NCBI GenBank assembly: GCA_902622655.1
Contig: CACNQY010000004.1
Location: forward strand, 1 to 59,437
Direction: 5' to 3'
DNA length: 59,437 nucleotides
Origin: an uncultured Pelagibacteraceae bacterium
GTDB lineage: Bacteria > Pseudomonadota > Alphaproteobacteria > Pelagibacterales > Pelagibacteraceae
Shown: positions 15,757 to 23,741 of the stretch, in pieces
How the letters are laid out: each line of letters opens with the position of its first letter
How positions within the stretch are numbered: the stretch's first letter is position 1
Program-made: the position numbers and the translations under genes
The notes under the pieces: generated by a model
The model's input: only the letters and a program-made list of their open reading frames with translations
Told to the model about the DNA's origin: nothing
Databases searched by the model: none

Positions 15757-16781
15757 GGATTTGGAAAAATAGTTTGTACTTGGTTAATTTCTTTAATGAC
15801 ATCATCAGATAAGTTTACATTTACACTTTCTATGTTCGTTTTCAACTGATCCATTGTAGTTGCTCCAATTATTACACTAGTCATAAAGTCTTGAATTTCA
15901 CAAAATTTAATAGACATTTGACTCATATCTAGACCAAATTTTTCACTGATTTTATAATAATGCTCAACTGCAGCCTCTGTATTTGGCTTCCTATATCTTG
16001 TCCAGAATTCGAAATCTCTCTCCATTCTTGATCCTTTTGGAAAATTTTTGTTTCTATATTTTCCACTTAAATATCCGCTTGCAAGAGGTGAGTAAGCCAA
16101 GCAGCCAATGTTTTCTCTTATAGAAACCTCAGCCAATCCTACTTCATAAGATCTATTTAACAAACTGTAAGGGTTTTGAATTGACATCATTCTAGGTAAT
16201 TTTTTATCTTTGGATAATTGAAGATAATTCAAAACTCCCCAAGGAGTTTCATTTGATATACCAACGTATCTTATTTTTCCCTGATCAATATATTTATTTA
16301 ATTCTGCAAGAACATCTTCAAATTTATTCCATTCATTTTCTTCATGAACATAACCAAGTCTACCAAAATTATTTACATTTCTTTCTGGCCAATGAAGTTG
16401 ATATAAATCTATATAATCGGTTTTAAGTCTTTTAAGACTGTCATTTAAAGCAGATTCTAAATTAGAACCTGTAAAACTATTTTCACCACTTCTTAGATAA
16501 TCTCTTGCTGGACCAGCAACTTTTGTTGCTAGAATTACTTTGTCCCTTTTTTTTGTATTTTCAAACCATTTTCCAATAATTTCTTCTGTATCCCCATAGG
16601 TTTCTTTTTTAGGAGGTACTGCATATAATTCTGCAGTGTCCCAAAAGTTTACTCCGTGATCTAAACCAAAATCCATTTGTTCAAATGCTTCAAGTTCAGT
16701 ATTTTGCTCTCCCCAAGTCATTGTGCCGAGACAAATTGTACTTACTTTAATATCAGTATTACCTAAATTTTTGTAATTCAT
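15747..16781 (-). CDS. Aldo/keto reductase, Tas-like
   Basis: A 344-residue NADP-dependent (beta/alpha)8 oxidoreductase. Its opening MNYKNLGNTDIKVSTICLGT and MTWGEQNTE closely follow E. coli Tas. Catalytic Asp48 and Tyr53 lie in FWDTAELYAVPP, the lysine in VILATKV, and the histidine in LYQLHWPERN. The cofactor region has IGATTMDQLKTNIE near the C terminus. Members reduce small aldehydes and ketones, and the substrate is unknown. It is divergent from the Bax inhibitor-1 gene across an 80-base gap and opens the leftward operon leading through IalB-like to argG. Confidence 0.9.
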   Translation of the reverse strand: MNYKNLGNTDIKVSTICLGTMTWGEQNTELEAFEQMDFGLDHGVNFWDTAELYAVPPKKETYGDTEEIIGKWFENTKKRDKVILATKVAGPARDYLRSGENSFTGSNLESALNDSLKRLKTDYIDLYQLHWPERNVNNFGRLGYVHEENEWNKFEDVLAELNKYIDQGKIRYVGISNETPWGVLNYLQLSKDKKLPRMMSIQNPYSLLNRSYEVGLAEVSIRENIGCLAYSPLASGYLSGKYRNKNFPKGSRMERDFEFWTRYRKPNTEAAVEHYYKISEKFGLDMSQMSIKFCEIQDFMTSVIIGATTMDQLKTNIESVNVNLSDDVIKEINQVQTIFPNPCP

Positions 16782-16823
16782 TAGAAATATTAAGTTAAAT
16801 TCTTGTTAATCTTTTAAGGTATC

Positions 16824-16853
16824 TTGAATAATTAGTAAAAGAATATATATATT
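16824..16853 (+). promoter_or_regulatory. Possible sigma-70 promoter for the Bax inhibitor-1 gene, close to a leaderless start
   Basis: TTGAAT at 16824-16829 and TATATT at 16848-16853 are 18 bases apart and each differ from consensus by one base. A start site seven bases after the -10 would fall at the ATG (16861), and no Shine-Dalgarno sequence precedes that ATG. This suggests a leaderless or nearly leaderless transcript. In an AT-rich gap such matches also arise by chance. Confidence 0.3.
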
Positions 16854-16860
16854 AGTCATC

Positions 16861-17622
16861 ATGGAAAATAATAAAGACGGAATACTTAATAGAGCAAAAG
16901 CAGCACAACAAACAGCTACAGTAATGGATGAAGGCTTAAGAGCCTACATGCTAAAAGTTTATAATTATATGGCAACGGGTGTATTGCTAACAGGAATAGT
17001 AGCACTGATAACATTTAAAATGTCAGTTGTTACTAATGATGCAGGTTCAATCGTTGGTCTAACACAGATAGGTAATGCAATTTATTTATCAGGTCTTAAG
17101 TGGCTTGTAATGCTAGCACCACTAGGTATCGTTTTTTATATGAGTTTCGGAATAAATAAAATGAGTTCATCAAAAGCACAGACTACGTTTTGGGTTTTTG
17201 CAGCTTTGATGGGTTTATCTTTATCTTCAATATTATTAGTTTACACAGGAATGAGTGTAACAAGAATTTTCTTTATTACATCTGCAACATTTGGGGCAAT
17301 GAGTATTTACGGATACACAACTAAAAGAGATCTTACAAAACTAGGATCTTTTTTAATGATGGGTCTGATAGGAATTATTATAGCTTCAATTGTTAATATC
17401 TTTATGAAATCTTCAATGATGTATTTTGTGATTTCAATTTTAGGTGTTTTAATATTTGTTGGCTTAACAGCTTATGACACACAAAAAATCAAAAATATGT
17501 ATGTTGCTTCAGACTCAGGTGAGTTAATGGGCAAGAAAGCTGTGATGGGCGCGCTGACTTTATACTTAGATTTTATCAATCTATTTATTATGTTGTTAAG
17601 ATTATTTGGTCAAAGAAGATAA
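16861..17622 (+). CDS. Bax inhibitor-1/YccA (YbhL) family membrane protein
   Basis: A 253-residue integral membrane protein with seven predicted helices after an amphipathic N terminus (NRAKAAQQTATVMDEGLRAY). Family features include the YMATGVLLTG helix start, GYTTKRDLTKLGSFL in the middle, and the C-terminal TAYDTQKIKNMY and ALTLYLDFINLFIMLLRL with conserved Asp residues. Bacterial members are pH-sensitive calcium leak channels or interact with the FtsH/HflKC protease. The ATG lacks a Shine-Dalgarno sequence. It converges with the DUF2794 gene two bases after its stop. Confidence 0.92.
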   Translation: MENNKDGILNRAKAAQQTATVMDEGLRAYMLKVYNYMATGVLLTGIVALITFKMSVVTNDAGSIVGLTQIGNAIYLSGLKWLVMLAPLGIVFYMSFGINKMSSSKAQTTFWVFAALMGLSLSSILLVYTGMSVTRIFFITSATFGAMSIYGYTTKRDLTKLGSFLMMGLIGIIIASIVNIFMKSSMMYFVISILGVLIFVGLTAYDTQKIKNMYVASDSGELMGKKAVMGALTLYLDFINLFIMLLRLFGQRR

Positions 17623-17624
17623 AT

Positions 17625-17968
17625 TTATTTTTGAAGTTTCTTCCAATTAGTATTTTTCAATAGAATTTTAAGATCGTAAGAATTTTTAAGTATTTTACCA
17701 CTTGTGTCAGTAATCAAATATCTAAGGTTTTTATTTTTAGGTTTAAAATTTTTACAAATTTTATAAAGGGCATTTTCAGTGGCATTTCTAAAAACACTAA
17801 ACCCCACTTGTTTACTTGAAATACTCAAACCATAATCTTTCCAAGAACCCTCTGAAACCATTTTGGCATACAAGTCTAATATAATTTTAAGCTCATCTTT
17901 TTCAAAAAATGTTTTTCTTCTATTTTATTATGAGGATTGTTTATTACTAATTTTAAATTACTACGCAT
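17625..17968 (-). pseudogene. DUF2794 protein gene with a frameshift in a homopolymer near its 5' end
   Basis: The downstream part reads RKTFFEKDELKIILDLYAKM, then VSEGSWKDYGL, FSVFRNATENALYKI and SGKILKNSYDLKILL, which is the DUF2794 family (a conserved alphaproteobacterial protein of unknown function). That frame has no usable start except TTG at 17871-17873, which would cut off the conserved FEKDELKIILD helix. In another frame an ATG at 17966-17968, overlapping the yciB stop by eight bases, encodes MRSNLKLVINNPHNKIEEKH and runs into the same helix. The two frames join at a run of six T on the coding strand (17904-17909). Seven would restore one ORF of about 114 residues. This is a one-base deletion, a slippage site or a sequence error. 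Confidence 0.75.
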
Positions 17969-18512
17969 CAATCTTATGTTTACTAATTAATGGTATTTGA
18001 AATCCTGTGAATACTATTGTTATTGGAAGCATTCCCCACACTTTAAAGTTAACCCAAAACTCCTCTGTTTGAGTTCTCCAAATAATTTCGTTTAATAAAG
18101 CAAGACTAAAGAAAAAATACATCCATCTCTTATTAAGTATTTCCCAACCAACATCAGTTAGTGGAATAGATTTACCCATAATTTTTTTAAGAATTGGTTC
18201 ATTGGTAAAATATTTTCCAAAAAACAATGCAAGAGCAAATATGATATTAATGATAGTCGGTTTTACATAAATAAATATGGGATCATTAAAGTAGATAGTT
18301 AATCCACCAAAAAAAGTAATTAAAATTCCGCTTACTAATGGCATTGGAGGAATTTTTTTTTCAAAAAACCAAACAATTGCTAATGCAACTAAAGTTGCAA
18401 CTATTAGTGGAGGTATTGCTACTGATAAATTTTTACCACTATTGTAATAGTAGAAAAAAAATATTGCTAAAGGACCAAAATCAGTAACAAATTTTAAAAA
18501 AGATTTATTCAC
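17961..18512 (-). CDS. yciB: Septation protein A / intracellular septation membrane protein (YciB/IspZ)
   Basis: A 183-residue inner membrane protein with five or six helices. Family features are KFVTDFGPLAIFFFYYY at the N terminus, VWFFEKKIPPMPLVSGIL, the FGGLTIYFNDPIFIYVKPTI core, and the C-terminal WRTQTEEFWVNFKVWGMLPI. YciB proteins affect cell envelope synthesis and division in E. coli and Shigella. The stop overlaps the likely ATG of the frameshifted DUF2794 gene, so the pair was once translationally coupled. The start is 86 bases from the divergent hspQ gene. Confidence 0.93.
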   Translation of the reverse strand: MNKSFLKFVTDFGPLAIFFFYYYNSGKNLSVAIPPLIVATLVALAIVWFFEKKIPPMPLVSGILITFFGGLTIYFNDPIFIYVKPTIINIIFALALFFGKYFTNEPILKKIMGKSIPLTDVGWEILNKRWMYFFFSLALLNEIIWRTQTEEFWVNFKVWGMLPITIVFTGFQIPLISKHKIDA

Positions 18513-18598
18513 TTAAAAGATATTAACATATTTGCCACATCACAAAACATTTATATTTTTAGCATTGATTTTTATTTTTAAATACCCATACTAAGTTA

Positions 18599-18919
18599 AT
18601 GCCTATCCAAAAAGCTAAATTTTCAATTGGAGATATCGTTAAGCATAAACACTTCGAATTCAGAGGTGTGATTTATGATGTAGATTTTGAATTTAATAAC
18701 TCAGAGGAATGGTACCAGTCTATTCCAAAAAATGTGAGACCAAGAAAAGATCAACCATTTTATCATTTGTTAGCAGAAAATGATGAGATAACTTATGAAG
18801 CTTATGTTTCTGAGCAAAACTTGCTAATGGACGATTCTGATGAGCCAATAAAACACCCTTTAATTGAAGAAATATTTTCAGGAAAAAAAGGCTCCAGTTA
18901 CTTTAAGCTTTCGAATTAG
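18599..18919 (+). CDS. hspQ: Heat shock protein HspQ (hemimethylated-DNA-binding YccV family)
   Basis: A 106-residue cytosolic protein with the complete family pattern: FSIGDIVKHKHFEFRGVIYD, the EEWYQSIP segment, RPRKDQPFYHLLAEN, and AYVSEQNLL. HspQ in enterobacteria is a heat-induced specificity factor for Lon protease and also binds hemimethylated DNA in vitro. It is divergent from yciB. The possible promoter TTGATT...TACTAA lies so close to the ATG that the mRNA could have almost no leader. The gap of 176 bases to ccmC holds an inverted repeat. Confidence 0.95.
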   Translation: MPIQKAKFSIGDIVKHKHFEFRGVIYDVDFEFNNSEEWYQSIPKNVRPRKDQPFYHLLAENDEITYEAYVSEQNLLMDDSDEPIKHPLIEEIFSGKKGSSYFKLSN

Positions 18920-18981
18920 CCTCATCACTATTTAAACACATTTACTTCAAATCTAAGCCATATAGATAAAATAATATTATT

Positions 18982-19049
18982 TATCTGGTCAAGAATGTTA
19001 AACGTTAATTTCAGTCTTTTTATCTCCCCTCTGCATTCTTGATCAGATA
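18982..19049 (+). repeat. Long inverted repeat (16-bp stem) between hspQ and ccmC, candidate small RNA or terminator
   Basis: TATCTGGTCAAGAATG at 18982-18997 pairs with CATTCTTGATCAGATA at 19034-19049 over 16 positions with one G-T pair. The 36-base loop contains the pyrimidine run TCTCCCCTCT (19023-19032). The right arm is followed by CC and five T (19052-19056), which resembles a rho-independent terminator on the + strand, though the loop is long. No gene is supported in 18920-19095. It could end hspQ transcription, encode a small RNA with an exposed anti-Shine-Dalgarno loop, or control ccmC. Confidence 0.5.
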
Positions 19050-19095
19050 CCTTTTTCATAATAGACATCACTAAAAAAAAATTTTTAAATGAGTT

Positions 19096-19803
19096 ATGTA
19101 CAAAATTTTTGAGCCTAATAAGATTTTTCACTTTACATCTAAAGCACCCAAGTATGTTTTGGTTTTATTTATAGTTTTTTTATCTATAGGATTACTTGAA
19201 GCATTAATTTTATCTCCAGAAGATTACAAACAAAGCGATGCAGTGAGAATTATGTATGTTCATGTACCTGCTGCTTGGATTTCATTAGGAATATTTTCAT
19301 CACTAACTTTATTTTCAATTTTTGGCTTTATTTTGAAAAATAAAAATTTCTTTTTAATATCAAAAAGTTTAGCACCATCAGGGTTTGTTTTTACATTAAT
19401 AGCATTAGTAACAGGTTCTATTTGGGGAAAGCCAACTTGGGGGACATGGTGGGTCTGGGATGCAAGAATAACATCTATGTTAATATTGGCATTATTTTAT
19501 TTAATGTATTTAATTGTATGGAGGATTTATGATTTTGAAGAAAAAGTTTATAAAATATCAACCTTTATATCTATTTTAGGAATTATAAATGTTCCAATCA
19601 TTAAATATTCTGTTGATTGGTGGAACACTCTTCATCAGCCAGCATCGATCAATATTTTATCAGAAAGCTCAATTCATTCCTCTATGCTTTATCCTTTATT
19701 AATGATGACTGCGGCATTTGCTCTTTTTTCATTGTTAATTTTCTTAATGAAATATAATACAGAACTGATAAAAATTAAAAATAAAGGCTTAGACAGATTA
19801 TGA
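19096..19803 (+). CDS. ccmC: Heme exporter / heme chaperone-loading protein CcmC
   Basis: A 235-residue inner membrane protein of cytochrome c maturation system I with six helices. It carries the heme-handling WWD domain WGKPTWGTWWVWDAR (about residues 115-129) and flanking periplasmic histidines (YVHVPAAW and the second near TLHQPASI). CcmC passes heme to CcmE at the periplasmic face. It starts the ccm operon here, and its stop overlaps ccmD (ATGA). The ABC parts ccmA and ccmB are not in the window. Confidence 0.96.
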   Translation: MYKIFEPNKIFHFTSKAPKYVLVLFIVFLSIGLLEALILSPEDYKQSDAVRIMYVHVPAAWISLGIFSSLTLFSIFGFILKNKNFFLISKSLAPSGFVFTLIALVTGSIWGKPTWGTWWVWDARITSMLILALFYLMYLIVWRIYDFEEKVYKISTFISILGIINVPIIKYSVDWWNTLHQPASINILSESSIHSSMLYPLLMMTAAFALFSLLIFLMKYNTELIKIKNKGLDRL

Positions 19804-20027
19804 TAAATGAGATTTTTTATATGAATGGATATGCAGTTTATGTGTTATCTGCTTTTAGCTTTACTCTTTTAAGTTTTCTTGGCTTGTACTTAGTAACTAA
19901 AGTACAATTTGTTAGAGAACAAAACAAATTTGTTACTAAATTTGGAACTCTTAATACTGAGCAAGCTAAGTCTGCAAAATTGCAAAGAATCAATAATGAA
20001 ATTTTATCTGAAGCAATAAATAATTAA
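19800..20027 (+). CDS. ccmD: Heme exporter protein CcmD
   Basis: A 75-residue protein with a single transmembrane helix (about residues 11-33) and a cytoplasmic basic tail, the layout of CcmD. The opening FYMNGYAVYVLSAFSFTLL matches the family (a conserved Tyr-rich start ahead of the helix). CcmD stabilises the CcmABC complex and helps release holo-CcmE. It overlaps ccmC by four bases and precedes ccmE by 12 bases, which supports the call for such a short protein. Confidence 0.9.
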   Translation: MINEIFYMNGYAVYVLSAFSFTLLSFLGLYLVTKVQFVREQNKFVTKFGTLNTEQAKSAKLQRINNEILSEAINN

Positions 20028-20039
20028 CTTTTTTAAACC

Positions 20040-20459
20040 ATGTATGGTAAAAAAGTTAAACTAAGATTATTGTTTATAGTAATTATCTTAATTACTTTGG
20101 TTTTAACCACATTTTTAATTTTAAAATCTTTAGAGGAAAATGTAGTTTATTTTCAATCACCAACTGAAATAAAATCTTTAATGGAACTAGATAATAATAA
20201 AATTAGAATTGGAGGTATGGTTAAAGAAAATTCAATTATAATTAATTCTAAGGAAGTTAATTTTATTATTACTGACTTCAAGAATGAAATTAATGTAAGT
20301 TATTCAGGGGCGGTTCCAAATTTATTTTCTGAAGGTGAAGGTGTTGTTGCAGAAGGTTTTTTAAAGGATAGAAATTTTTTTTATGCAACCAAAATATTGG
20401 CTAAACATGATGAAAATTATATGCCACCAGAGGTGAAAGAAGCATTAGGAGATAAATAA
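20040..20459 (+). CDS. ccmE: Cytochrome c maturation heme chaperone CcmE
   Basis: A 139-residue membrane-anchored periplasmic protein. It has one N-terminal helix (about residues 9-28), an OB-fold beta barrel ([43 protein letters not shown]) and the C-terminal heme-binding motif [11 protein letters not shown], whose histidine binds heme covalently. The stop lies one base before the ccmF TTG start. Function and operon position agree. Confidence 0.96.
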   Translation: MYGKKVKLRLLFIVIILITLVLTTFLILKSLEENVVYFQSPTEIKSLMELDNNKIRIGGMVKENSIIINSKEVNFIITDFKNEINVSYSGAVPNLFSEGEGVVAEGFLKDRNFFYATKILAKHDENYMPPEVKEALGDK

Positions 20460-20460
20460 A

Positions 20461-22335
20461 TTGATTTATAGTCTAATTGGAAATTATTCATTAATACTTG
20501 GATTAATTACTGGTTTAATATTATTTTATCTTTCATTTAAAAATTTTCAAAATCCAAAATTATTAAATTCTCAAATATTATCTTTTACATTTTTTCAACT
20601 TTTTTTTGTTTTGGTAAGTTTTATTTGTTTAATTCTTTCGTTTGTTGTTTCAGATTTCAGTAATGAGACAGTTTTTAATAATTCACATACAACAAAACCA
20701 TTATTTTATAAAATCAGTGGTACATGGGGAAATCATGAAGGTAGTCTATTATTATGGTTACTTGTTTTAACTCTATTCATATATATTTTCCTATTAAAAA
20801 CAAAAAACCAATCAGTTAAATACAAAATATTAACTTTAGTTTTTCAGCAAATAATAATAGTTGGATTTTTTGTTTTTTTGATAAAAACATCTAATCCATT
20901 TAATTATCTTTTTCCTATACCTGCAGAAGGTTTAGGTTTAAACCCAATTTTACAAGACCCAGCTTTAGCAATTCATCCTCCTATTTTATATTTAGGTTAC
21001 GTAGGATCATCTATTATTTTTTCATCAGTTTTGGCTGCATCCTGTTTAAAAATAGTAAATTCAAGTTGGGCAATTCATATAAAAAAATGGATCTTAACTT
21101 CATGGATATTTTTAACATTAGGAATTTTATTAGGTTCCATTTGGGCTTATTACGAATTAGGTTGGGGTGGCTTCTGGTTTTGGGATCCTGTAGAAAACGT
21201 TTCATTGATGCCATGGATTGCTTTAACAACTCTTTTACATTGTATATTGGTGTTAGAAAGAAAATCCATTTTAACGTCTTGGGTAGTAATTTTGTCTATA
21301 GCAACTTTCACTTTAAGTATGTGTGGAACATTTTTGGTAAGGTCGGGTATTTTAAATTCAGTTCACACTTTTGCTAATGATCCTGAAAGAGGCTTATTTA
21401 TATTAATATTTTTATTTATCTTAATTTTTTTATCGCTTTGTATTTTTTTCTTTTTTCATAAAGATGAAAATAAAAAATTTCAAAGTTTTTTTTGGCTAAG
21501 TAAAGAAACTTCAATTTTAATAAACAATTGGTTTATGATGTACTTTTTATCAGTTGTACTAATTGGAACAGTTTACCCTATATTTTTAGACGTTATAACT
21601 TCTGAGAAAATATCTGTCGGACCACCGTTTTATCACAAGTTAATGTTACCATTTTTAATACCGTTTCTATTAATGATGGCTATTGGACCAAGGTTAAAAT
21701 GGATTAAATCTAAATTAGACAATAAAATATACCTAATATCCTTACTATCTATTTCTATCTTATTTTCATTTCTGATTTTAAATTTTTTTAATCAAAAAAT
21801 TTTAATAAATACAGTCTTAATTTCAAGTGGCCTTTATTTATTTTTTATTACATTAAGAGATTTTTTTATTTCAAAAAATAAAAATCTTTCACAAAATTTT
21901 GCACACTTTGGATTTAGTTTATTAATACTAAGTATTCTATTTAATAATTTATTTTCAAGCGAAATTATTACAAATTTAAAAGTAGGTGAGACGTTTGAAA
22001 ATGGAGATACAAAAATAATATTTAAGAGTATTAACCAAAAAAAAGAAAAAAATTATAATTCAATAATTGCAAATTTTAAAATTCAAAATTCCAATGGAAA
22101 AAAGGATGAATTTTTTCCTGAATTAAGAATTTATAATCAACCAGTAATTGCAACTAGCGAAGCCGATATTAAAACAACTATTATGCAAGACAAGTTCATT
22201 GTAATTAACTTGGTTCAAAATCAAGATTTTTTTAATGTCAGGTATCAAGTTAAACCTCTCATGGTATGGATTTGGTTATCGGTATTGTTAATAGCATCGG
22301 GAGGTTTAATAAGTTTTTTAAAAAAAAGATTATGA
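20461..22335 (+). CDS. ccmF: Cytochrome c heme lyase subunit CcmF
   Basis: A 624-residue polytopic membrane protein (about 14-15 helices). WGNHEGSLLLWLL and the WWD-type motif WGGFWFWDPVENVSLMPW lie near residues 80-92 and 236-253. QDPALAIHPPILYLGYVG and GTFLVRSGILNSVHTFA are conserved signatures with heme-ligating histidines. With CcmH it attaches heme to apocytochrome c in the periplasm. The TTG start, one base after ccmE, is chosen because the frame opens at once with the first helix. The stop overlaps ccmG (ATGA). Confidence 0.96.
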   Translation: MIYSLIGNYSLILGLITGLILFYLSFKNFQNPKLLNSQILSFTFFQLFFVLVSFICLILSFVVSDFSNETVFNNSHTTKPLFYKISGTWGNHEGSLLLWLLVLTLFIYIFLLKTKNQSVKYKILTLVFQQIIIVGFFVFLIKTSNPFNYLFPIPAEGLGLNPILQDPALAIHPPILYLGYVGSSIIFSSVLAASCLKIVNSSWAIHIKKWILTSWIFLTLGILLGSIWAYYELGWGGFWFWDPVENVSLMPWIALTTLLHCILVLERKSILTSWVVILSIATFTLSMCGTFLVRSGILNSVHTFANDPERGLFILIFLFILIFLSLCIFFFFHKDENKKFQSFFWLSKETSILINNWFMMYFLSVVLIGTVYPIFLDVITSEKISVGPPFYHKLMLPFLIPFLLMMAIGPRLKWIKSKLDNKIYLISLLSISILFSFLILNFFNQKILINTVLISSGLYLFFITLRDFFISKNKNLSQNFAHFGFSLLILSILFNNLFSSEIITNLKVGETFENGDTKIIFKSINQKKEKNYNSIIANFKIQNSNGKKDEFFPELRIYNQPVIATSEADIKTTIMQDKFIVINLVQNQDFFNVRYQVKPLMVWIWLSVLLIASGGLISFLKKRL

Positions 22336-22850
22336 AAAAAAAATTACCACCTTTTATTTTAACCCTAGTTTTAGGAGTGATTTTTATAATTTTTTATAAA
22401 GGATTAGGAGATACCAATATCTACATGCCGGAAAATACCAAACATTACGATGTACCAGTATTTAATACTAAAGAATTTAATTCTAATATTAATTTTAGTT
22501 CATCAGAAATTTTTGAATTAGATAAAACTTATCTATTAAATATATGGTCCTCATGGTGTGTACCGTGCCGCCAAGAACATCCTTTATTAATGAATTTAAA
22601 AAAAAGTGAAGAAATAAATATTGTTGGATTGAATTATAAAGATAACAAAAAAAATGCAGAAAATTTTTTAAAAGAATTAGGAAACCCTTATAATAAAATA
22701 TTTACTGATTTAGATGGAACAACGGCTATAGAGCTGGGTGCCTATGGTGTCCCTGAGTCATTTCTAATTCATAATAATAGAATTATTAAAAAATATATTG
22801 GACCCCTAAATAAACAAGTAATTAATGAGATAAAAAAAACAATAAAATGA
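22332..22850 (+). CDS. ccmG: Thiol:disulfide interchange protein CcmG/DsbE
   Basis: A 172-residue membrane-anchored thioredoxin-like protein that keeps apocytochrome c cysteines reduced. One N-terminal helix spans about residues 6-24. The active site is WSSWCVPC in the WCxPC style of CcmG, and the cis-proline region is GAYGVPESFLI. The ATG at 22332 is preferred over longer in-frame starts because it gives a normal signal anchor and a four-base overlap with the ccmF stop. The stop overlaps ccmH by four bases. Confidence 0.95.
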   Translation: MKKKLPPFILTLVLGVIFIIFYKGLGDTNIYMPENTKHYDVPVFNTKEFNSNINFSSSEIFELDKTYLLNIWSSWCVPCRQEHPLLMNLKKSEEINIVGLNYKDNKKNAENFLKELGNPYNKIFTDLDGTTAIELGAYGVPESFLIHNNRIIKKYIGPLNKQVINEIKKTIK

Positions 22851-23209
22851 AAATTTTAAATATTATATTATTAATTTCTTATATAATTTTTTTTAATAAT
22901 GCACTGGCTGAAGAACAAGACAAAAAAAATAAAATAACAAAAAATTTGCGTTGTTTGATATGTCAAGGTCAGTCCATATATGACTCGGACTCTGAGTTTG
23001 CAAACAGTTTAAAAATTTTAGTAGACAAAAAAATCGAAGAGGGATTAACTGATGATCAAATATATCAATATTTTAAAGACAAATACGGGGATTGGATATT
23101 GTATGATCCTGGATTAAATAAAAATACTTATATTCTCTGGTTATTGCCATTATTGCTATTTTTAGTTGGAGGTGCCATAATCTATAAAAATTTTATAGCA
23201 AAAAAATAA
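22847..23209 (+). CDS. ccmH: Cytochrome c maturation protein CcmH (CycL type)
   Basis: A 120-residue periplasmic protein anchored at the C terminus. It has a signal peptide (about residues 1-21), the active-site motif LRCLICQGQSI with the two cysteines that reduce apocytochrome c, the three-helix domain containing YFKDKYGDWILYDP, and a C-terminal helix (about residues 93-115). It is the short CcmH form without the fused TPR domain, and no ccmI is adjacent. The start overlaps the ccmG stop. Confidence 0.95.
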   Translation: MKILNIILLISYIIFFNNALAEEQDKKNKITKNLRCLICQGQSIYDSDSEFANSLKILVDKKIEEGLTDDQIYQYFKDKYGDWILYDPGLNKNTYILWLLPLLLFLVGGAIIYKNFIAKK

Positions 23210-23220
23210 TTTTATATAAA

Positions 23221-23733
23221 ATGAGAATAAAAAAAATATTACTAATTTTAATTTTAAGTTCTTTTTCTCTTTCTTTAAAAGCAGAAGATAGGTTAATAAA
23301 TAATAATAATACAGAATTAAGTTTTTACACAGGAATGTTCGATTTTAGTGATGATGGAAAAAGATCAACTTTAATTGGCCTCCAACATCAAAATGAAAAT
23401 TTGAACAGAGATACTTTTTTAGGAAATCTGTCTCCAATAACAGGAGTATTAATCACAACAGATAATGCAGGATATATTTATACAGGTATACAAGCTCAAT
23501 ATAAAATCGGTGCTTTAAATTTTACTCCAAGTTTCACTCCAGGACTATATTATGAGGGAGACGGTAAAGATTTGGGTCATCTACTAGAATTTAAAAGTGA
23601 ATTACAAATATCATTAGATTTATCAAAAACTAGTGAATTAGGTTTTTCATACAATCATTTGTCCAATGCTAGCCTAGGTGATAAAAATCCTGGGGCAAAT
23701 AGTTATATGTTTAATTTCTTCAAAAACTTTTAA
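23221..23733 (+). CDS. PagL-like lipid A 3-O-deacylase (acyloxyacyl hydrolase family) outer membrane protein
   Basis: A 170-residue exported protein with a signal peptide (about residues 3-22, ending LKAE), alternating beta-barrel strands and a C-terminal phenylalanine typical of outer membrane insertion. The segment YNHLSNASLGDKNPGANSY near the end matches the PagL active-site region, where a His and Ser (here in HLS) act as catalytic residues. PagL removes the 3-O acyl chain from lipid A. The acidic third residue is not evident at its usual place, so activity is unproven. It lies 11 bases after ccmH with no terminator and 8 bases before the hydroxyacid oxidases. Confidence 0.75.
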   Translation: MRIKKILLILILSSFSLSLKAEDRLINNNNTELSFYTGMFDFSDDGKRSTLIGLQHQNENLNRDTFLGNLSPITGVLITTDNAGYIYTGIQAQYKIGALNFTPSFTPGLYYEGDGKDLGHLLEFKSELQISLDLSKTSELGFSYNHLSNASLGDKNPGANSYMFNFFKNF

Positions 23734-23741
23734 ATTAAATT

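Noticed and set aside
16782..16860. A ybhL-type leader RNA before the Bax inhibitor-1 gene
   Set aside because: The 80-base gap is AT-rich and lacks paired stems. Such leaders are known from other alphaproteobacteria but not seen here.
18928..19131. Minus-strand ORF of 67 codons between hspQ and ccmC
   Set aside because: It overlaps the ccmC start, has no family resemblance, and the stretch is better explained by the inverted repeat.
22266..22331. Longer CcmG start in the end of ccmF
   Set aside because: The extra residues repeat ccmF sequence in another frame. ATG 22332 gives a normal signal anchor and ATGA coupling.
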